40,037 nt of DNA from positions 1 through 40,037 of the forward strand of contig JAAURD010000016.1 of assembly GCA_012034075.1 (NCBI GenBank), read 5' to 3'. Under the pieces are notes generated by a model. It was given only the letters and a program-made list of their open reading frames with translations. It was not told the origin of the DNA and searched no databases. Source of the DNA: Chloroflexaceae bacterium. GTDB lineage: Bacteria; Chloroflexota; Chloroflexia; Chloroflexales; Chloroflexaceae. Positions 35,970 to 40,037 of the stretch are shown here, piece by piece (the stretch's first letter is position 1; each line of letters starts with the position of its first letter). Both the position numbers and the translations under genes were made by a program.

Positions 35970-36995
35970 ATGACAATACGTATTGGTATCAATGGCTTTG
36001 GGCGCATGGGACGGTTGGCCCTCCGAGCCGCATGGGGGTGGCCTGATCTTGTCTTTACCCATATCAACGAGCCAGGCGACCTTGAAGCAGCAGCTCACTT
36101 GCTCATGTTTGATTCGGTTCATGGTCGTTGGGCACACCAGGTGCATGCCGAAACAGACACGCTGCTGATTGATGGCACCCCGATCAGTTATAGTCAGCAC
36201 ACGCAACCTGGTGCAGTGCCCTGGGCTGAACATGAAATCGACCTGGTATTGGAGTGTTCGGGTAAGTTTCGTACTCTCGAAAAGCTCAATGCATATAAAA
36301 GCGCTAGTGTTGCCAAAGTGATAGTGGCAGCACCGGTGAAGCAGGGCGCACTCAATGTTGTAATGGGTGTCAATCACCATTGGTACGAACCATCGCAGCA
36401 CCATATCTTGACCGCCGCTTCGTGTACTACCAACTGTTTGGCGCCTATTGTCAAAGTCATTCACGAAGGCATCGGTATTCGTCATGGGATGATAACAACC
36501 ATTCACGATATGACCAACACGCAGACGATAGTTGATGCCCCACACAAAGACCTTCGACGTGCCCGTGCTGCCAGTCTTTCGCTTATTCCGACGACAACTG
36601 GTTCGGCAACCGCTATCGGGCTTATCTTCCCAGAGCTTCAGGGGAAACTTGATGGGGTGGCAGTGCGGGTGCCATTGCTGAACGCATCGCTTACCGATTG
36701 TGTGTTTGAAGGATCCCGGACCACCACCGTTGCCGAGGTCAACCAGTTGTTGCAAGATGCAGCAAATGGATCATTGCGTGGCATTCTGGGCTATGAAGAA
36801 CGCCCACTGGTCTCTATCGATTTTAAAGATGATCCACATTCGGCCATTGTAGACGCTCCTTCTACCATGGTTACCAATGGAACACAGATCAAGATTCTGG
36901 CCTGGTACGATAACGAATGGGGTTATGTGAACCGCATGATGGAACTAGCCCGTCTGGTTGGTCAGACGTTACCATCGAAACCAGAAAGGTCATAG
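35970..36995 (+). CDS. gapdh: Glyceraldehyde-3-phosphate dehydrogenase of arsenate operon
   Basis: 341 residues. NAD-binding N-terminus [18 protein letters not shown], catalytic Cys in [39 protein letters not shown] split across the substrate loop, and C-terminal [12 protein letters not shown]. In arsenate operons such GAPDHs form 1-arseno-3-phosphoglycerate from glyceraldehyde-3-phosphate and arsenate, which ArsJ exports. It lies between arsC genes and arsJ, which supports that role over glycolysis. AAAAGGAG lies 6 nt before ATG 35970. The stop is 4 nt before the arsJ start. Confidence 0.92.
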   Translation: MTIRIGINGFGRMGRLALRAAWGWPDLVFTHINEPGDLEAAAHLLMFDSVHGRWAHQVHAETDTLLIDGTPISYSQHTQPGAVPWAEHEIDLVLECSGKFRTLEKLNAYKSASVAKVIVAAPVKQGALNVVMGVNHHWYEPSQHHILTAASCTTNCLAPIVKVIHEGIGIRHGMITTIHDMTNTQTIVDAPHKDLRRARAASLSLIPTTTGSATAIGLIFPELQGKLDGVAVRVPLLNASLTDCVFEGSRTTTVAEVNQLLQDAANGSLRGILGYEERPLVSIDFKDDPHSAIVDAPSTMVTNGTQIKILAWYDNEWGYVNRMMELARLVGQTLPSKPERS

Positions 36996-36999
36996 TCCT

Positions 37000-38381
37000 G
37001 TGGCAGCACCAGTCAAAAAGCAACGCCTTCAACAGGTATCGCACCATCGGCCGGCTGATTCCATTCCTCAAGCAGTGGACAACCAGGCATTACAACACAA
37101 GCACCATGCCAATGTACGCAATTACGTACTGGTGACGGCAGCATATTGGGCCTTTACCCTCACCGATGGTGCTATTCGCATGCTCGTATTGCTCCATTTT
37201 TATACGCTGGGGTACAATTCCTTTGAAGTAGCCATGCTCTTTCTCTTCTATGAATTTTTGGTATCGTTACCAACCTAGTGGGGGGATGGGTCGGCCAACG
37301 TCTTGGTCTAAAACTCACCCTGTATAGTGGCCTCGGGTTGCAAGTGATTGCGCTTGGCATGCTCGGGGTTGTGCCAACCGAATGGCTCTTGCTGCCTGCT
37401 TTCTCGGTGCCCTTTGTGATGTCTGCGCAAGCACTGTCTGGTATTGCGAAGGACCTCACGAAAATGAGTTCAAAAAGCGCGATCAAACTGGTCGTACCTG
37501 AAAACGCCAACTCGACTCTGTTCAAATGGGTTGCACTCTTAACTGGCTCTAAAAACGCACTGAAGGGCGTTGGCTTTTTCCTGGGAGCATTGCTGTTAAC
37601 CAGCATCGGTTTTCAGTATGCGATGCTGGTTATGTCTGCTGGCGTGTTGGTCATCCTGTTTGCCGTGATCTTGCTGCTGCGGGGAAGGTTTCAGACTCCG
37701 ACGAGTAAAGTGCCCTTTAAAGCTGTATTTTCGAAAAGCCGCGCGATCAACTTGCTTTCAGCAGCACGCCTGTTCCTCTTCGCCTCACGTGATGTCTGGT
37801 TTGTGGTAGGGTTGCCCGTCTTTTTGCATGAGGCCCTGGGCTGGGATTTTTGGCAGGTGGGTGGTTTTCTCGCGCTCTGGGTCATTGGTTATGGTTTTGT
37901 CCAGGCAGCAACGCCAACATTCATGACGCGCCGCATGAAGCGGCAACTCACTGAGCATGGGCAAGCCTATGGGCCAGATGGGAAAACCGCTACGATGCTT
38001 GCATTTGTGTTGGCGGTCTTTCCCGCAGGCATTGCTCTAGCCCTGATGACCGATATCAGTCCAACCAGCGCATTAGTTGGTGGTCTCATCGCCTTTGGTG
38101 TGATGTTTGCGATCAACTCGGCAGTACATTCGTACCTTATTTTGGCATACACCGAAAGCGATAAGGTATCCCTGAATGTTGGCTTCTATTATATGGCAAA
38201 CGCAGGTGGTCGCCTCACCGGAACGGTATTATCGGGCATACTCTATCTCTTTTTCGGTCTTATCGGCTGTTTATGGGCTTCAGTGGTGTTTGTTCTGGCG
38301 GCCGGGTTTATTTCGCTCTTGCTCCCTACCAACATCCAACCCATGTCGCAGCTTCCCAATCTCGAGAAGGCTATAGAGTAG
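37000..38381 (+). CDS. arsJ: Organoarsenical efflux permease ArsJ (one frameshift)
   Basis: About 460 residues, an MFS protein of the inner membrane. ArsJ features: YWAFTLTDGAIRMLVLLHFY, FEVAMLFLFYEF, SGIAKDLTKMSSKSAIKLVV and WVALLTGSKNALKGVGFF. It exports 1-arseno-3-phosphoglycerate made by the upstream GAPDH. The frame breaks in a T run (37255-37259); a sixth T gives YEFFGIVTNLVGGWVGQRLG, so the gene is otherwise intact. The start is GTG 37000, 4 nt after the gapdh stop, with AAAGG about 10 nt upstream. The N-terminal 45 residues before the first TM segment are unusually long and polar. Confidence 0.87.
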
Positions 38382-38429
38382 GCCCTACCGGACTCGCCCT
38401 GTGCATACAACAGCTGCTGTCTGCGCTTC

Positions 38430-38569
38430 ATACCAAATGCGGTGAAGCGATAGGGGACGTAGATGTGGCTTGTAGCCTAGCGGCGTAAGGGTCCCTGCGC
38501 TGCGCCCCTACAAAGCAGGCGATCCGTGTTCGATCAAAGCGCATACCAGTGATCACCCGAATTTGGTAT
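38430..38569. repeat. MITE-like repeat element, second copy
   Basis: 140 bp bounded by ATACCAAAT (38430-38438) and ATTTGGTAT (38561-38569), with the CAAAGCGCATACCAGTGATC block just inside the right end, as in the 34625-34800 element. The interior differs (GGGGACGTAG, GGTCCCTGCGCTGCGCCC). Confidence 0.6.
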
Positions 38570-38774
38570 AACACGTAGGTGCGGCTTGTAGCCGCACAGC
38601 GGTCGGCACCCGCACCGAGTCGGACGCACGCCAAGCACGCACGTATCAGACGGAGGTACGACGTCCAGCCTGCTTTGTAGGGGCCCCGCGCTGCGCCCCG
38701 TCGTTGGGCGCAGCACGCTGCGCCCCTACAGCGCTCTATCAAAGCGCATACCAGTGATCACCCGAATGTGGTAT
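38570..38774. repeat. Hairpin-rich repeat array, third unit
   Basis: Continues from the second copy and ends in ATGTGGTAT (38766-38774), with the same right-end block. Contains GTGCGGCT-tgt-AGCCGCAC (38579-38597) and GGGCGCAG-cacg-CTGCGCCC near 38706-38727, perfect hairpins. No coding capacity is supported between 38382 and 38861. Confidence 0.6.
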
Positions 38775-38861
38775 CAGCCCCAAACGGATGCTGTGCCACA
38801 GTGGGGCTGGAGCGCTGACGTTCCGCCCGCATGCCGGCAGGATGGCGGTGCTCCAAATCGA

Positions 38862-40037
38862 TCAACTGGGCGACTGCAGCCGCGACAACTCGTCCGGCAC
38901 AATGTGGCACAGCATCCGTCGGCCATTTGGCGCCGTGTGCCAGGGCGGGGTCGTCTCATCGCAGATGGCGCCGAGATGACGGGGGCAGCGTCGTTGGAAT
39001 GGGCAGCCACGCACGGGCGGCGCCGGATCACGGACATCGCGGGCGAGGGTACGCGGCAGTGCGGTTGAGTCGAGCGCCGGCACCGCACCCAGCAGCGTCT
39101 CGGTATAGGGGTGCCACGGCGGGGTCGTCAGCTGCGCCACCGGGCCAATCTCGCACAATCGCCCATGGTACAGCACCGCCATGCGGTCAGCAATCGTGCG
39201 TACCACCGCCAGGTTATGCGTAATAAATAGATAGGTCACGCCCTGACGGGTTTGCAGGTCGGCTAGCACTGCCAGCACGGCCGACTGCACCGAAACATCC
39301 AGCGCCGATGTAACTTCATCGCACAATACCAGTTCTGGCTGGGCCGCAAACGCCCGCGCAATCGCCACGCGCTGCTTCTCGCCACCGGAGAGCTGGCTGG
39401 GAAAGCGTTCGCGGTAGTGTGGCGCAAGGCGCACCTGTTCCAGCAGCAGGCCGGTCTGTTCGTGATACTGGTCCGGCTGCAAATCAAAGTACAGGCGCAG
39501 CGGCCGCTCAAGCAGTTGGGCTACGCTCTGGCGCGGGTTCAGCGAGGCATCCGGGTTCTGAAAGATAAACTGAATGGTACGGCGCAGCTCACGTGGACGC
39601 CGTTTCACTGGCAGCGCCAGGTCAAGCGTGCCAAAGGTGATCTGCCCAGCACAGGGCGATTTCAGGCCCGCAATCGCTCGCAGCAGGGTGGTCTTGCCGC
39701 TACCGCTCTCGCCCACCAGGGCCAGCGTTTCGCCGCGCTGGACCGTCAGCGATACCTGATCGACCGTTGGTGGGGGCAGCGGTCGTCGTTGCACCCGCTG
39801 TAGCAGGCCATTGCGGGCATACGTAATCGCCACATCCTGAAGCTGAAGCAGTGCAGACTGTTCCTGCCCGTTGCTACTGACCGCCGCTGCGTGCCCCAGG
39901 TGCTCCTTGCCATTGGGCGGTACTGGCGCGGTTTGTGTTGCTGCAACCTGCTGCCAGTGGTGACAGCGTACCCGGTGCATGGGCGCTTCAATCGGATCAA
40001 CTTGCACAAAAGGAGGCGATTGTGCATGGCACAGGTG
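38862..40037 (-). CDS. Oligopeptide ABC transporter ATPase, apparent OppD-OppF fusion (partial)
   Basis: The frame is open through the right edge. Its first visible residues ([15 protein letters not shown] and [11 protein letters not shown]) match the conserved C-terminal tail of an Opp/Dpp ATPase, so a first ATPase domain lies outside the window. After a polar linker a second complete ATPase follows: Walker [13 protein letters not shown]-loop [16 protein letters not shown], signature [14 protein letters not shown], Walker [14 protein letters not shown], switch His FITHNLAVV, and a second tail with [21 protein letters not shown]. Such tails mark peptide/nickel importers. A GTG at 40007 could be read as a start, but the upstream coding homology argues against it. 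Confidence 0.85.
   Translation of the reverse strand, partial: HLCHAQSPPFVQVDPIEAPMHRVRCHHWQQVAATQTAPVPPNGKEHLGHAAAVSSNGQEQSALLQLQDVAITYARNGLLQRVQRRPLPPPTVDQVSLTVQRGETLALVGESGSGKTTLLRAIAGLKSPCAGQITFGTLDLALPVKRRPRELRRTIQFIFQNPDASLNPRQSVAQLLERPLRLYFDLQPDQYHEQTGLLLEQVRLAPHYRERFPSQLSGGEKQRVAIARAFAAQPELVLCDEVTSALDVSVQSAVLAVLADLQTRQGVTYLFITHNLAVVRTIADRMAVLYHGRLCEIGPVAQLTTPPWHPYTETLLGAVPALDSTALPRTLARDVRDPAPPVRGCPFQRRCPRHLGAICDETTPPWHTAPNGRRMLCHIVPDELSRLQSPS

Overview
The window looks like chromosome of a Chloroflexota bacterium, probably class Chloroflexia. This rests on family content: a mevalonate-pathway decarboxylase next to guaB, very large PAS/GAF sensor kinases paired with NarL/LuxR-type regulators, proline-rich secreted glycosidase-like proteins, META-repeat lipoproteins, Rpn-type nuclease genes and many short intergenic hairpin repeats. 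The assignment is an inference; no rRNA, tRNA, CRISPR array or phage module was seen.

Layout. 1-4.0 kb (minus): guaB, a mevalonate-pathway decarboxylase and a TolB-propeller lipoprotein whose frame runs into a PhoX-like C-terminus at the left edge. 4.2-5.2 kb: an Rpn-family nuclease/transposase-like gene with an apparent AUA start; a near-identical, twice frameshifted copy lies at 17.7-18.7 kb. 5.3-7.3 kb (minus): an acetaldehyde-type dehydrogenase with its DUF779 partner. 7.8-17.5 kb: an apparent envelope/export regulon made of a CPBP membrane protease plus MFS exporter, a membrane-anchored alpha/beta hydrolase, a NarL-type two-component pair, a stand-alone receiver, and an ABC ATPase with a double-length ABC-2 permease. 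Four copies of an 18-bp element, CTCCCCCATCTGACCGAT or close variants, sit upstream of four of these transcription units. At three of them the element has the same spacing to a promoter-like pair. 18.8-19.0 kb: a P-type ATPase remnant. 19.0-21.9 kb (minus): a secreted GH5-like protein translationally coupled to a photolyase. 22.2-26.2 kb: a roughly 1140-residue multi-PAS/GAF kinase overlapping its LuxR-type regulator. 26.2-30.0 kb (minus): sugar-binding lipoprotein, transmembrane HAMP-STAS (RsbR-like) protein and DapA-family lyase, an operon that looks like sensing rather than transport. 30.4-33.5 kb: two secreted repeat proteins, one with five META domains. 33.7-34.4 kb: an unrecognised two-TM membrane protein. 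34.8-38.4 kb: an arsenate operon (arsC, a second arsC with a stop codon, gapdh, arsJ) behind a strong promoter and a perfect palindrome. 38.4-38.8 kb: repeat elements bounded by ATACCAAAT/ATTTGGTAT. 38.9 kb to the right edge (minus): the C-terminal part of what reads as a fused OppD-OppF ATPase.

A property of the whole window is that at least eight otherwise well-conserved genes are split by 11 apparent single-base indels, nearly all losses in or beside short homopolymers. This pattern suggests sequencing or assembly error at least as much as gene decay. Those genes are given here as one locus each with the frameshift marked.
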